Positions 17,897-26,989 of a stretch of 64,000 nt of DNA are shown one piece after another. A program made the translations under genes and the position numbers. The notes under the pieces were generated by a model. That model was not told the origin of the DNA. It ran no database searches and saw only the letters and a program-made list of their open reading frames with translations. How positions within the stretch are numbered: position 1 is the first letter of the stretch; each line of letters begins with the position of its first letter. Source of the stretch: Calditrichia bacterium (GTDB lineage: Bacteria > Calditrichota > Calditrichia > RBG-13-44-9 > J075). Location: assembly GCA_020635015.1 (NCBI GenBank), contig JACKAP010000010.1:62001-126000 (forward strand). Reading direction: 5' to 3'.

Positions 17897-19690
17897 ATGA
17901 AGATCCTTTACATTATACTATTACTCACCGCCGCCTTATCCTCCGCAGCAATCGCCCAGGTGCTGCCCTTCCCTCTCGACACCCTGCTCTACGACGACCA
18001 CTTCAACTACCGGGCCATGACGGCCTACGATGCGGCAGGAACCCTGCATATCGTTCATACCCGCCAGTTCGATACTCAGAGCGCCACCCGGGAGATCTAC
18101 TATTGGAACGATGCCGGGGGGACGTTCCAGAGCCTGCAGTTGACCAACAACGCAGTAGACGATAATTACGCCACCCTGGATTTTGACGCCGCCGGGAATG
18201 TGCATATCTGTTTCGAGGCGCGCGATGCGGCAAATCTTTTTCAGGTTTATTACACCAACAATATCGGAGGCAGTTTTATCGATCCGCCGGTGCAAATCAC
18301 CAGCGGCGGCTTGAATAAGGCGACCCCGTTCATGGCGGTGAATGACAGCGTGGCGCATTTTGTTTATTACACCTTCGTCACCGGCACCGATAATGTCTAT
18401 TACAAAAATTACAACTATGCCGCCGCCATCCTTGGCTCGGAAGTCACCCTCGGCCCGGGCGAGGCCAGCAGCGAGAATGACGCCCAGGTGGATACCGACC
18501 GCCAGGGCAAGGTGCATATCGTTTTCCGGGGCAATAATCTGGGCGACGGGGTGCTGCGCTATTTCAGCGATGTGGGGGGAACGCTACAGGAAGTTCCAAC
18601 CGGCGTCGGCGTGTTTGTCGAATATCCCGCTCTGGTGATTGCGCCGGACGATGTGCTGCACATCGTCTATCGCGACCTCAACGACCGCCGCCTCTATACC
18701 CTCAACAATGCCGGGGGAAGCTTTTCCGCACCACTGGCGATCGTGCCCCCTAACTCCGGCCGGCCCTCGTTCTACCGCAACATCGCGGCGGATTCCACCG
18801 GGCGGCTCTACGTCACCTACCAGAACAGCATCAGCAGCGCCCCGCGCGGCTTTTTCCTGGTGCATGGGAAAGACGGCAACTTCAGCGATCCTCAACTGGT
18901 GTTTGAAGACACCACCGGCGCTTATGTCACCCGGGTCAGCTGTTCGGTCGCCGCCCGCGGTGATGGGGAGGCGGCAGTGGTATTCTCGCCCGGCGGCCTG
19001 CGCGGAGGCAACGTGGTGGCGGATATCTTCCTGAAGCGGGGCGAGCTGTTCGCCCCTCCGTTGGCAGCGCAGATTACCGTCGCACCCGACTCTCTTGATT
19101 TCGGCATGGTGACAGTCGATTCCAGCGCTATCCGGCTGGTGACCATCAGCAATCCCGGCAGCGCCACCCTGGTCATCGACACCCTTTTCAGCGATCATCC
19201 GGCTTTTAGCATTGCTTCCGGCGACACCATCTTCCTGGAACCGGATTCCAGCTACAGTCTGGCAGTCACCTTTGCGCCGCCGTCAGTCGGCCCCTATCAG
19301 GCGCAGCTCACCCTTCAAAGCAACGCCGCCAATCAGCCTCTGGCAATTATTCCCCTCAGCGGCAGCGGCGAACCGGCACTGGGACTGGCGGACGGCGAGC
19401 AACGGCCGGAAACGTTCGAACTGTTGCCCAACTATCCGAATCCGTTTAATCCGTCAACCACCATCCCCTTCCGGCTGCCCCGAGCCGGGAATGTGGAACT
19501 GACGATCTTCAATCAACTTGGCGAGACTGCCCGAATATTGTTGCAGGGACCGAAAACAGCCGGCACGCACCAGGTTACCTGGGATGGTAAAGATGCAGCA
19601 GGCAGGATTCAGGCCAGCGGGATCTATTTTTATCAGTTGAAGGTAGAAGGAATAGCTCGGCAGGCCCGCAAGATGTTGCTGATAAAATAA
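17897..19690 (+). CDS. Secreted propeller-like protein with choice-of-anchor D and T9SS sorting domain
   Basis: AAAAGGAGTATC precedes the ATG and a signal peptide (ILYIILLLTAALSSAAIAQ) follows. Residues about 25-390 contain repeated blocks such as AAGTLHIVHTRQ, AAGNVHICFEAR, RQGKVHIVFRGN and PDDVLHIVYRD, six or more blades of a predicted beta-propeller. A choice-of-anchor D domain (LDFGMVTVDSSAIRLVTISN) at about 395-490 and a NYPNPFNPST-type sorting domain at about 510-597 follow. No catalytic motif was seen; a carbohydrate- or surface-binding role is possible but not shown. Confidence 0.82.
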   Translation: MKILYIILLLTAALSSAAIAQVLPFPLDTLLYDDHFNYRAMTAYDAAGTLHIVHTRQFDTQSATREIYYWNDAGGTFQSLQLTNNAVDDNYATLDFDAAGNVHICFEARDAANLFQVYYTNNIGGSFIDPPVQITSGGLNKATPFMAVNDSVAHFVYYTFVTGTDNVYYKNYNYAAAILGSEVTLGPGEASSENDAQVDTDRQGKVHIVFRGNNLGDGVLRYFSDVGGTLQEVPTGVGVFVEYPALVIAPDDVLHIVYRDLNDRRLYTLNNAGGSFSAPLAIVPPNSGRPSFYRNIAADSTGRLYVTYQNSISSAPRGFFLVHGKDGNFSDPQLVFEDTTGAYVTRVSCSVAARGDGEAAVVFSPGGLRGGNVVADIFLKRGELFAPPLAAQITVAPDSLDFGMVTVDSSAIRLVTISNPGSATLVIDTLFSDHPAFSIASGDTIFLEPDSSYSLAVTFAPPSVGPYQAQLTLQSNAANQPLAIIPLSGSGEPALGLADGEQRPETFELLPNYPNPFNPSTTIPFRLPRAGNVELTIFNQLGETARILLQGPKTAGTHQVTWDGKDAAGRIQASGIYFYQLKVEGIARQARKMLLIK

Positions 19691-19729
19691 TAATTTTTAA
19701 CTACCTTAGTTTATTTTAGGAGTGACTTT

Positions 19730-20665
19730 ATGAAAAATGTACGGCCCGTTTTGCGCTGGATGTCGATCTTGATCTTGTTCTTCCTATTCGCCTGCAGTAC
19801 CCGCCAAATCCCTCCGGTATCAGAACCGGGCAGCGACTCTCTGGCCAGCGACTCTCTCTCGCTATCAGAACCGGCCAGCGACTCTCTGGCCAGCGACTAT
19901 CTCTACGCCGCTCTGTGGTACCAGCGCGGAGTGGAGGCGAAAGCCAATATCATCATTCAGTATAAACTGGCGGGGATGATGCTTAATCGAGCGCTGCAAT
20001 CACCCGATTGGACTGCTGCACCGGAGGAACAACAGGGGGACTATCAAAACAAACCACCGGCAGTGATTCTTGACGTCGATGAGACGGTTCTGGACAATTC
20101 GCCTTTTATGAGCTGGTTGGCTGTGAACAATTTCTATTACGACAGCATCCACCAGCCCGACTGGAATCGCTGGATCGACGCAGCCAAGTGCCCGGCGCTG
20201 CCCGGCGCGCTCGAATTTATCCATGCTGCCGAAGCGCAGAATGTCAAGGTCTTCTACGTCACCAACCGCCCTGCCTCGCAGCAGGATGCGACCCGGCGCA
20301 ATCTGCAGGCGGTGGGTCTGAACGTGACGAACGATGATATTTATCTCAAAAAGGAACAGCCGGATTGGGGATCGCCCAAAGGCTCGCGCCGCAAAGTCAT
20401 CGCAGATCATTACCGCATCTTGCTGCTGATCGGCGACAATCTGGGCGATTTTGTCGACGGCTATAAAGCAAGCTATGATAAACGCGAAGAATTTCTGAAC
20501 ATGGATGCATACGGCCAGCTTTGGGGCGAGAAATGGATCATGCTCCCCAACCCGCTCTACGGCTCCTGGGAACAGGCGGCGTTTGATCATAAACCGGATG
20601 GCAAAAACCGTAGTGAGATCCGGAAATCGATGAAATCGTTTTTGCATGTTTGGGATGGCAAGTAG
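19730..20665 (+). CDS. HAD-family acid phosphatase/5'-nucleotidase lipoprotein, e(P4)-like
   Basis: A TTAGGAG site precedes the ATG. The 311-residue product has lipobox FACS (Cys22) and then a Ser/Asp-rich linker made of a tandem duplication (SEPGSDSLASDSLSL then SEPASDSLASDYLY). The HAD core has motif I LDVDETVLDNS (Asp115 nucleophile, Asp117), motif II in FYVTNRPA, and the distal GDNLGDF acidic motif. This is the class B/lipoprotein e(P4) family, which dephosphorylates nucleotides and other phosphomonoesters on the outer membrane surface to salvage nucleosides. It follows the propeller gene by 39 nt and may be cotranscribed. Confidence 0.92.
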   Translation: MKNVRPVLRWMSILILFFLFACSTRQIPPVSEPGSDSLASDSLSLSEPASDSLASDYLYAALWYQRGVEAKANIIIQYKLAGMMLNRALQSPDWTAAPEEQQGDYQNKPPAVILDVDETVLDNSPFMSWLAVNNFYYDSIHQPDWNRWIDAAKCPALPGALEFIHAAEAQNVKVFYVTNRPASQQDATRRNLQAVGLNVTNDDIYLKKEQPDWGSPKGSRRKVIADHYRILLLIGDNLGDFVDGYKASYDKREEFLNMDAYGQLWGEKWIMLPNPLYGSWEQAAFDHKPDGKNRSEIRKSMKSFLHVWDGK

Positions 20666-20699
20666 GAGTGCGGAGTGCGGAGTGCGGAGTGCGGAGTGT
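20665..20699. repeat. Heptamer tandem repeat GGAGTGC
   Basis: Four perfect GGAGTGC units plus a partial one start at the last base of the acid phosphatase stop codon and run to the end of the convergent DinB gene. Confidence 0.9.
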
Positions 20700-20701
20700 T
20701 G

Positions 20702-21205
20702 TCAGGAGCTGCCTTCACTCAAGATAGCTTCTATCTGTTTTACATGATGCACGATATGGTCAGCCTGCATTTCGATGATAAAACCGACCGGCACGATCTC
20801 GACTTTACCATCCGGCTCTCGAAATTTTACCGATTGATGCCATCCATCCGGCACATACTCAATTAGCTGAACCACGTGATCTCTCGTTGCTTTAAGCAGC
20901 GCAAGCGATACCTCAATCGGCCGCTGGGCATACGCCCACCGGTCAGCCCAGGTATCTTGTGGTAATGCGCGGTACCAATCCAGTAAGAATTCGCTCTGGT
21001 CGTTGCCCAGCGCTTGTTTGATGCCCATTTTCCAAAGATCATCTCCGTCTGCAAGGTGGTGCACAATTTGCCGGATGCTCCAACCACCTTTAGCAGGAGC
21101 CGTATCCAGATCTGCTTCTGTTAAGCCTGCAAGGGCTCTCTCAAGTAATTTCGGCCCCTCAATGTACCGGGCAATTACAGAATCTTTGTTGGCTGGTGAC
21201 TTCAT
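20702..21205 (-). CDS. DinB-family protein (DinB_2)
   Basis: The 167-residue product has the four-helix DinB/YfiT-type fold by motif: GGWSIRQIVHHLADGDDLW with a metal-ligand His near residue 49-50, and a distal MQADHIVHHVKQIEAIL with the paired His ligands. Members are metal-binding thiol transferases or hydrolase-like proteins; the specific reaction is unknown here. The strand is opposite to the acid phosphatase and both genes end at the heptamer repeat. Confidence 0.88.
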   Translation of the reverse strand: MKSPANKDSVIARYIEGPKLLERALAGLTEADLDTAPAKGGWSIRQIVHHLADGDDLWKMGIKQALGNDQSEFLLDWYRALPQDTWADRWAYAQRPIEVSLALLKATRDHVVQLIEYVPDGWHQSVKFREPDGKVEIVPVGFIIEMQADHIVHHVKQIEAILSEGSS

Positions 21206-21243
21206 TTCAGCATTCTCTTGATTTAAAATGTTAGAACATTATT

Positions 21244-21577
21244 GCCACAGAGACACAGAGCACTGGTAACTGAGAACTAACTCTGTACTACAATCGCTCA
21301 AAACTTTGTTTTTTTAGCAAAGTTTTTTTTGAGCAAATTATTCCCCGCATTTTCAAGGCGGGGACAGGGCCGTGAAGCGTTCAGCGAACGGCGCAGGGGC
21401 GGTTGCGCGCGTTCCAACCGCCCCTGATTTACTTGCTGGACGCTTCGTAAATCTGTCCCCGCCTTGGAAAAGGCGGGGAATAGTTAATTTCAACAATGAG
21501 CATTTACCATTGAGCAATAAGCATTTACCATTTGGTTGCGGCTGCAGGCCGCGCCAAGATCTCTGTGTCTTTGTGGC
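21244..21577. repeat. CACAGAG-type palindrome split by a MITE-like insertion
   Basis: The left arm GCCACAGAGACACAGAG (21244-21260) and right arm CTCTGTGTCTTTGTGGC (21561-21577) are inverse complements but lie more than 300 bp apart. The intervening DNA contains an A/T-rich hairpin (21301-21325), the 147-bp element and a GCATTTACC repeat, so the locus is composite and nested. No gene is present in this 400-bp gap. Confidence 0.75.
21337..21483 (-). mobile_element. 147-bp palindromic MITE-like element, copy A
   Basis: Both ends form small hairpins (CCCCGCC...GGCGGGG) and the centre is a GGGGCGGT/ACCGCCCC palindrome with GAAGCGTTCAGCGAACG and GGACGCTTC arms. Read on the minus strand it matches the element at 26990-27135 almost base for base, differing mainly in the few bases at the centre. 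No open frame or transposase is inside, so it would need help in trans. Confidence 0.82.
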
Positions 21578-21607
21578 AGAAAGTAACAAGTTAATTTTTG
21601 ATCATTC

Positions 21608-24600
21608 CTAAGCACTTCGCTCCACCGCCGTCCCGCCACTTATCAACCGCCGCAGCCGCACCTTGAGTTTTTCCGCCGCCCGCTCCACGATCACATAAAT
21701 CACCGGCACCACCACCAGGGTCAGCAGGGTGCCCATCGCCAGGCCGCCCATCACCGAGCGGGCCATCGGGGCCCAGTTCTCACTGCTCTCTCCCAAACCC
21801 AGCGCCAGGGGCAGCATCGCCAGGATGGTGGTGAGGGCGGTCATCAGGATGGGCCGCATGCGGATGCGCCCTCCTTCCAGCACTGCCTGGTGCGTCTCCA
21901 GACCGCGTTCCCGCAACTGGTTGATATAATCGACCAGCACAATCCCGTTGTTGACCACGATCCCCACCAGCATCACCATCCCCACCAGCGCCATCACGCT
22001 CAGCGGGGTGCCGGTCAGCACCAGGGTCAACGCCACCCCGATGAAGGAAAGCGGGATGGTAAAGATGATCACGAAGGGGTCGATCAGCGATTCAAACTGT
22101 GAGGCCATCACCATGTAGGTGAGCAGCATCGCCACCAGTAAAGCAAGTCCTAGATACATAAACGATTCTTGCTGCTCCTCCGCTACCCCGCCGATCTCCA
22201 GGCGGAAATCGTTGGGCAGCGACATCCCGCGCAGCACCTCCTCCACTTCCGTGGTGACACTCTGTAAATCTCGCCCGCCGACATCGATATTGACTCGCAC
22301 CAGCCGCTCCTGGTCCTCCCGGATGATCTCCGCCGGGGCCTTGCTGTATTCCACGCTCGCCACTGCCCGCAGCGGAATCTGCCGCCCCAGCGGGGTGGTG
22401 ATCAGGATGTTCTCGATATCCTCCCGGCTGGCACGCGCCGTCTTGATCAACTGCACCCGGATGTCATATTCATCCCCTCCCTCGCGGTAGCGGGTGACCA
22501 CCTTGCCGAGCACGCTGGTGCTGATCACATCCCCCACCAGGGTGGTGCTGAGGCCAAGATCGGCGATGGCCTGGCGGTCGAGATAGATCCGCAGTTCCGG
22601 GGTCAGCTCCTTGATGCTGGTCTCGGTATGCACGACTCCCTCGATCTTGTTCACCCGCTGCATCACCTCGTTGGCCAGGGCTTCCGATACGGTCAGGTCA
22701 TGACCAAATACCTCCACTGCAATGTCGCTCCCCCCACCGAACATCGCCGTGGCCCCGCGGTCTTCGAAACGCACGTTGAGATCGGCCAGAGATTTAAAAC
22801 GCTCACGCAGATCGTCCTGGATCTCGAACATGCTGCGCTTGCGCTGGCTGAGCGGCTTCAGGCGGATGGTAATGTCGCCCTCGCTGGACGCCCGGGAGGA
22901 AAAGATCGCCATAATCCCTTCCCCCTGGCCGAAGTTGGCAAAGACCGCCTCCGCTTCCGGCACGTTATCGAGAATGATCTGGTTGACTTCCCGGGAACTT
23001 TGTTCCATCGATTCCAGGCTGGTACCGGGAGAGCGGTCGATGGCGATGGAGATAAACCCCATGTCCGATTCCGGCATAAACTCCCCGCCCCGGGTGGCGA
23101 TGGCGACGATCGACAGGATGAACAGTGCCGTCACGGTAAGCAGCACGGTCTTACGGTGCTTTAGCGCCCAATTCAGGACAGCAACATAGTATTCCTGCCA
23201 GCGCTGCACCCAGCGGTTGGCGATGTCGCCTGCTCTGACCAACAGCCCGCGGCGGTGCTGCAGCTTCTCCTTGAAATAGAGGAAACGCGAGGCCAGCAAC
23301 GGAACCAGGGTCAGCGCCACCGCCAGCGACACCAGCAAGGAGAAGCAGACCGTGATCACCATCTCGTTGAAGAGTTCCCCGGCCAGTCCCGGCACAAACA
23401 GCACCGGGATGAATACCGAGAGGGTGGTGAGGGTGGAAGCGGTAATCGCCATGGCCACTTCGCGGGCGCCGGTGCCGGCGGCTTCACGGATCTCCTTGCC
23501 CTCCTCGCGATGGCGGAAGATGCTCTCCAGCACCACAATGGAGTTGTCGACCAGTAACCCCACTGCCAGGGCCAGCCCGGCGATGGAGATGATATTGAGG
23601 GTCAGCCCGGCCTGATCCATCACCGCAAAGGTGACGATCATCGATACCGGGATCGCCACCGCCACGATCAGGGAGCTGCGCAGGTTGCGCAGGAAGAACA
23701 GCAGTACCAGAAAGACCATCGCGATGGCCTGGATCGCGCTGCTCCCGAGGTTGGACATGGAGCGTTCGATGAAAGTGGCGGCATCGTAAAACACCGTGAT
23801 CTTGATGCCGCGCGGCAGGGCAGTCTCCACCTCCGGCAGGCGGGCGATCACATCACGACACACCTGCACCGAGTTGGCGTCGGACTGCTTCTGCACCATC
23901 AGCATCACCGCCGGCTTGTTGTTGCTCCAGACCTTCTGGCGCTGCTCGGCAAAGCCGTCGATTACCTGCGCCACATCCTTCAGGCGCAGGATCGACCCGT
24001 TGATGGTGGCGATGTGCGTATTCTCGATCTCCTCCAGGGTGCGATACTCGCCCATGGTCTGAATGGTGAATTCCTGATGGGCGTCTTCGATCCATCCCGA
24101 AGGCACCTGCAAATTGTTGGCCTGCAAGGCGGAGGAGAGTTGCTGGATCGACAGCCCACTGGCGCGCAGCCGGGCTGGATCGGCCAGCACCTTGATCTCC
24201 CGGCGCATCCCCCCGATCGTAAAGGCGGCGGCCACCCCGGGAATGCGCTCCAGGCGCGGCTCGATATCCCGCTCGGAGATCCGGCGCAATTCCGCCTGAC
24301 CGTGCAGCTCCGATCCCACCGCCAGGTAGATCACCGGCTGGGTGGCGGGATCGAAGGCGAAGATCAGCGGCTCGGTGATGTCGTCCGGCAGCGCATCCTC
24401 GATGAACCCGAGGTTGTCGCGCACCTCAATTTTGGACTGATCGATGTCGGTGCCCCAATCGAATTCCAGGGTCACCAGCGAGAGCCCCTGGGTGGAGGTA
24501 GAAGACACCTTGGTCACGTTCTTCACCGAAGCAACGGCCTCCTCGATCGGGCGGGTGATCACAGTTTCAATGTCGTAGGGGCTAACCCCGGTATACTGGG

Positions 24601-24745
24601 TGATAATGGCGAGAAAAGGGAATTCCATCTTGGGATAGAGATCGAGGTTCAGCCGGGCCAGGGAAAACAGCCCAAAGCCGACCGCGATCAGGTAGAGCAT
24701 CGCGAAGGTCACCCCGCGTTTGATGGCGGTCTGGGTCAGGTTCAT
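21608..24745 (-). CDS. RND-family efflux permease (HAE1/AcrB-like)
   Basis: The 1045-residue length and layout fit RND transporters: TM1 near the N-terminus (FAMLYLIAVGFGLFSLARL), a porter domain, TM2-6, a second porter domain, and TM8-12. TM4 has GLLVDNSIVVLE, keeping the first of the two AcrB Asp residues and replacing the second with Asn. TM10 has IVVNNGIVLVDY, where AcrB has Lys940. That pattern is common in many AcrB-like subfamilies but implies a different proton relay. It starts 1 nt after the stop of the adaptor gene, so the two are one operon. An outer membrane TolC-like partner is not in the window. It should expel drugs, lipids or other hydrophobic compounds; substrate unknown. Confidence 0.95.
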   Translation of the reverse strand: MNLTQTAIKRGVTFAMLYLIAVGFGLFSLARLNLDLYPKMEFPFLAIITQYTGVSPYDIETVITRPIEEAVASVKNVTKVSSTSTQGLSLVTLEFDWGTDIDQSKIEVRDNLGFIEDALPDDITEPLIFAFDPATQPVIYLAVGSELHGQAELRRISERDIEPRLERIPGVAAAFTIGGMRREIKVLADPARLRASGLSIQQLSSALQANNLQVPSGWIEDAHQEFTIQTMGEYRTLEEIENTHIATINGSILRLKDVAQVIDGFAEQRQKVWSNNKPAVMLMVQKQSDANSVQVCRDVIARLPEVETALPRGIKITVFYDAATFIERSMSNLGSSAIQAIAMVFLVLLFFLRNLRSSLIVAVAIPVSMIVTFAVMDQAGLTLNIISIAGLALAVGLLVDNSIVVLESIFRHREEGKEIREAAGTGAREVAMAITASTLTTLSVFIPVLFVPGLAGELFNEMVITVCFSLLVSLAVALTLVPLLASRFLYFKEKLQHRRGLLVRAGDIANRWVQRWQEYYVAVLNWALKHRKTVLLTVTALFILSIVAIATRGGEFMPESDMGFISIAIDRSPGTSLESMEQSSREVNQIILDNVPEAEAVFANFGQGEGIMAIFSSRASSEGDITIRLKPLSQRKRSMFEIQDDLRERFKSLADLNVRFEDRGATAMFGGGSDIAVEVFGHDLTVSEALANEVMQRVNKIEGVVHTETSIKELTPELRIYLDRQAIADLGLSTTLVGDVISTSVLGKVVTRYREGGDEYDIRVQLIKTARASREDIENILITTPLGRQIPLRAVASVEYSKAPAEIIREDQERLVRVNIDVGGRDLQSVTTEVEEVLRGMSLPNDFRLEIGGVAEEQQESFMYLGLALLVAMLLTYMVMASQFESLIDPFVIIFTIPLSFIGVALTLVLTGTPLSVMALVGMVMLVGIVVNNGIVLVDYINQLRERGLETHQAVLEGGRIRMRPILMTALTTILAMLPLALGLGESSENWAPMARSVMGGLAMGTLLTLVVVPVIYVIVERAAEKLKVRLRRLISGGTAVERSA

Positions 24746-24746
24746 A

Positions 24747-25868
24747 TCAGTCGCCCTCCCGGTTGACGATCACCACTGCGGCACTGTCGCGCAGCATGTT
24801 CTGCCCCAGGGTCACCAACTGCTCCCCCACCGTCAGGCCGGCATCGATTGCCAGATGCTGGTCGTTGACATACTGCACCGTCAGCTTGCGCTGCGCCGCC
24901 CGGTTGCTATCGACCACGAAGACAAAATAATCCTTGATCACTTCTTCCCCGTCGCCGCCGGTCTGCAGGCGGGTATTCTCGATCACCGCCGCCCGGGGCA
25001 CCACAATCACGTTGTCGATCACCCCAATGCGCACCTCCACCCGGGCAAACATCCCCGGCTTTAAGCGGTGGCCGGGATTATCCAGCAGCACTTCCACCTC
25101 CGCCATGCGGGTGAGGGGATCGAGCACCGGGCTGATCGTCGCCACCTTCCCGCGGAAGGGGTGGTGGGGATAGCTTTTCACCTCGACAAAAGCCTCCTGC
25201 CCAATCTCGATCTGCCCCAGATCGGTCTCCGTCACCTCGAAGCTCACCTTCACCCGATCCATCTGCACGATGGTGAGCAGCGGCTGGGAAGGCAGCGCCA
25301 TATCACCGGGCTCGACATAGCGTTTGCCGACGATCCCGCTGATCGGAGCGGTGATGCGGGCGTCGCCAAGATTGCTCCGGGCGCTTTTCAGCATGGCTTC
25401 CGCCTGCTCCAGACGGGCCCTGGCGGCGCGGTACTGGGTGTCGATGGCATCAAACTGCTGCTGGCTGACGGCGCTTTTGCCGAGCATCTGCCGATAGCGT
25501 TCCAGTTCCACCCGCAGATTGGCCTCCTGCGCCTGCGCGGCAAGCAGTTCCGCTTCCGCGCCGCGCAGGGCCTGCTCCAGGGTGGTGGCGAGGATGTCGG
25601 CCAGCGGATTGCCCTTGCGCACCACCGCGCTTTCATCGACGTAGAGCTTTTCAATGCGGTCGGGCACTTTCGAAAAAACCCGCACTTCGCATTCCGCCTC
25701 CACGTCGCCGTTATAGCTCAGCGACTGTTCCAGACTGCCCAGCTCGACCGGCGACACTTCCACCGGTATCCGTTCCGTCGTGCTGTTTTCTTCCCCGCTG
25801 CCGCTGCAGCCGCTCAGGATCATCAATGATAAAAGGATCGATAGGTAGGCACACTTTTTCGGTATCAT
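24747..25868 (-). CDS. RND efflux periplasmic adaptor (membrane fusion protein)
   Basis: The ATG at 25868 has CAGGAG upstream and opens a lipoprotein signal (lipobox LSGC); a longer frame to 25964 runs into the leader and is not preferred. Domains are barrel-sandwich/lipoyl half (VEAECEVRVFSKVPDRIEKLYV), an alpha-helical hairpin coiled coil (LLAAQAQEANLRVELERYRQ), second lipoyl half (GIVGKRYVEPGDMALPSQPLL), beta-barrel and membrane-proximal domains. It links the permease to an outer membrane channel. First gene of the efflux operon. Confidence 0.93.
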   Translation of the reverse strand: MIPKKCAYLSILLSLMILSGCSGSGEENSTTERIPVEVSPVELGSLEQSLSYNGDVEAECEVRVFSKVPDRIEKLYVDESAVVRKGNPLADILATTLEQALRGAEAELLAAQAQEANLRVELERYRQMLGKSAVSQQQFDAIDTQYRAARARLEQAEAMLKSARSNLGDARITAPISGIVGKRYVEPGDMALPSQPLLTIVQMDRVKVSFEVTETDLGQIEIGQEAFVEVKSYPHHPFRGKVATISPVLDPLTRMAEVEVLLDNPGHRLKPGMFARVEVRIGVIDNVIVVPRAAVIENTRLQTGGDGEEVIKDYFVFVVDSNRAAQRKLTVQYVNDQHLAIDAGLTVGEQLVTLGQNMLRDSAAVVIVNREGD

Positions 25869-25873
25869 GGGTA

Positions 25874-26010
25874 TCTCCTGTTGAGAAATCGGAATTCTAT
25901 GCAATCCCAGGCCTGCAGCGATCCGATTTACCGCAGCGCCGGCATCATGCAAATCTATCAGCAAAGCGGCTTCCGCTTTTCAGAAGCGCGCTGTTTTTCT
26001 CAACAGGAGA
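25874..26010 (-). promoter_or_regulatory. Leader inverted repeat sequestering the efflux operon ribosome binding site
   Basis: TCTCCTGTTGAGAAA on one side and TTTCTCAACAGGAGA on the other form a perfect 15-bp inverted repeat separated by 107 nt in the adaptor gene's leader. The arm next to the start codon contains the CAGGAG ribosome binding site, 5 nt from the ATG, so pairing would block translation. The enclosed DNA holds further small hairpins (AGCGGCTTCCGCTT). The regulatory role is inference; the symmetry is visible. Confidence 0.55.
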
Positions 26011-26181
26011 AAATCCGCTCAAGCATCGATAGTAAGAATTTGCTTGAACTCCTTATACGAATTTAGAAAGAAGTTGGTTTAGTTGATAGTCAAAAACTAT
26101 TTTAAACGGGTGGAAATCCGTGTACATCCGTGGCAAAAGTTTCAAACAGTAAGTGCAATCAACAAACGAGGGCAACATTAT

Positions 26182-26931
26182 ATGAATACACCCCATCCCA
26201 AACCCCAATACCGCCTGCGCCGCAGCAACGAGCGCGGTTTCGAAGACTTCGGCTGGACCGACAACTGGATGACTTTCTCCTTCGCCAATTATCGTGATCC
26301 GGCGTGGAATAACTTCGGTCCGCTGCGGGTGATGGTGGAGAATCACATCCAGCCCCACTCCGGCTTCCCCTCCCATCCTCATCGCGATGTGGAGATCGTC
26401 ACCTACGTGGCCGCCGGCACCCTCACCCACGGCGACAGCTTTGGGCACCGCGCCGGCGTCACGGCAGGGGAGATGCAGTTGATCAGCGCCGGCAGCCGGG
26501 GAATGATCCATTCCGAGGAGAATCTCCATGACGAGGTGGAGCACAATTACCAGATGTGGCTGATCCCGGAACGGCCGGGTACCGCCTTCGCCTACCACCA
26601 GCTCAAATACAGCCCGGAAGAACGGCAGGGGCGTTTCCGCCTCTACGTCTCCCCGGACGGCCGCGAGGGCAGCATGCCGATCAACACCGATGCATTTATC
26701 TACGCCGGCCTATTTTCAAAAGGCGATAAGGTTCAGTATTCCCTGGAAACCGGCCGCGGGGCCTGGCTGCAAATGGTGCGGGGAAAAATGCGGGTGGGAG
26801 AAGATCTGTTGCTCGATCAGGGCGACGGGGTCGGGATCACCCATGCTGAGCGGCTTGATCTGACAGTGGAAGCGGACAGTGAGGTGCTGCTGTTCGATCT
26901 GCGGATGAATGTGGATTTGCTCTGGCGGTGA
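26182..26931 (+). CDS. Pirin-family bicupin protein
   Basis: I prefer the ATG at 26182 because the family start pattern (short N-terminus, then RSNERGFEDFGWTDNW) begins there; the frame extends upstream only through repeat sequence. The 249-residue product carries the pirin cupin metal motif FPSHPHRDVEIVTYV, then GTLTHGDSFGH and AGSRGMIHSEEN, giving the His/His/His/Glu set. Pirins are metal-binding, some with quercetin 2,3-dioxygenase activity, others sensing redox state. It is divergent from the RND operon, sharing its leader region. Confidence 0.93.
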   Translation: MNTPHPKPQYRLRRSNERGFEDFGWTDNWMTFSFANYRDPAWNNFGPLRVMVENHIQPHSGFPSHPHRDVEIVTYVAAGTLTHGDSFGHRAGVTAGEMQLISAGSRGMIHSEENLHDEVEHNYQMWLIPERPGTAFAYHQLKYSPEERQGRFRLYVSPDGREGSMPINTDAFIYAGLFSKGDKVQYSLETGRGAWLQMVRGKMRVGEDLLLDQGDGVGITHAERLDLTVEADSEVLLFDLRMNVDLLWR

Positions 26932-26989
26932 AGGGATAATGGTAAATGCTTAATGCGCATTGCGCAATGGTAATTGTCAATTATCAGAC

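Noticed and set aside
21301..21325. Plus-strand intrinsic terminator (AAACTTTG stem and T-run)
   Set aside because: The structure fits, but the sequence is part of a repeat shared with 55417 and 27140 and no plus-strand gene ends there, so it is described as repeat content.
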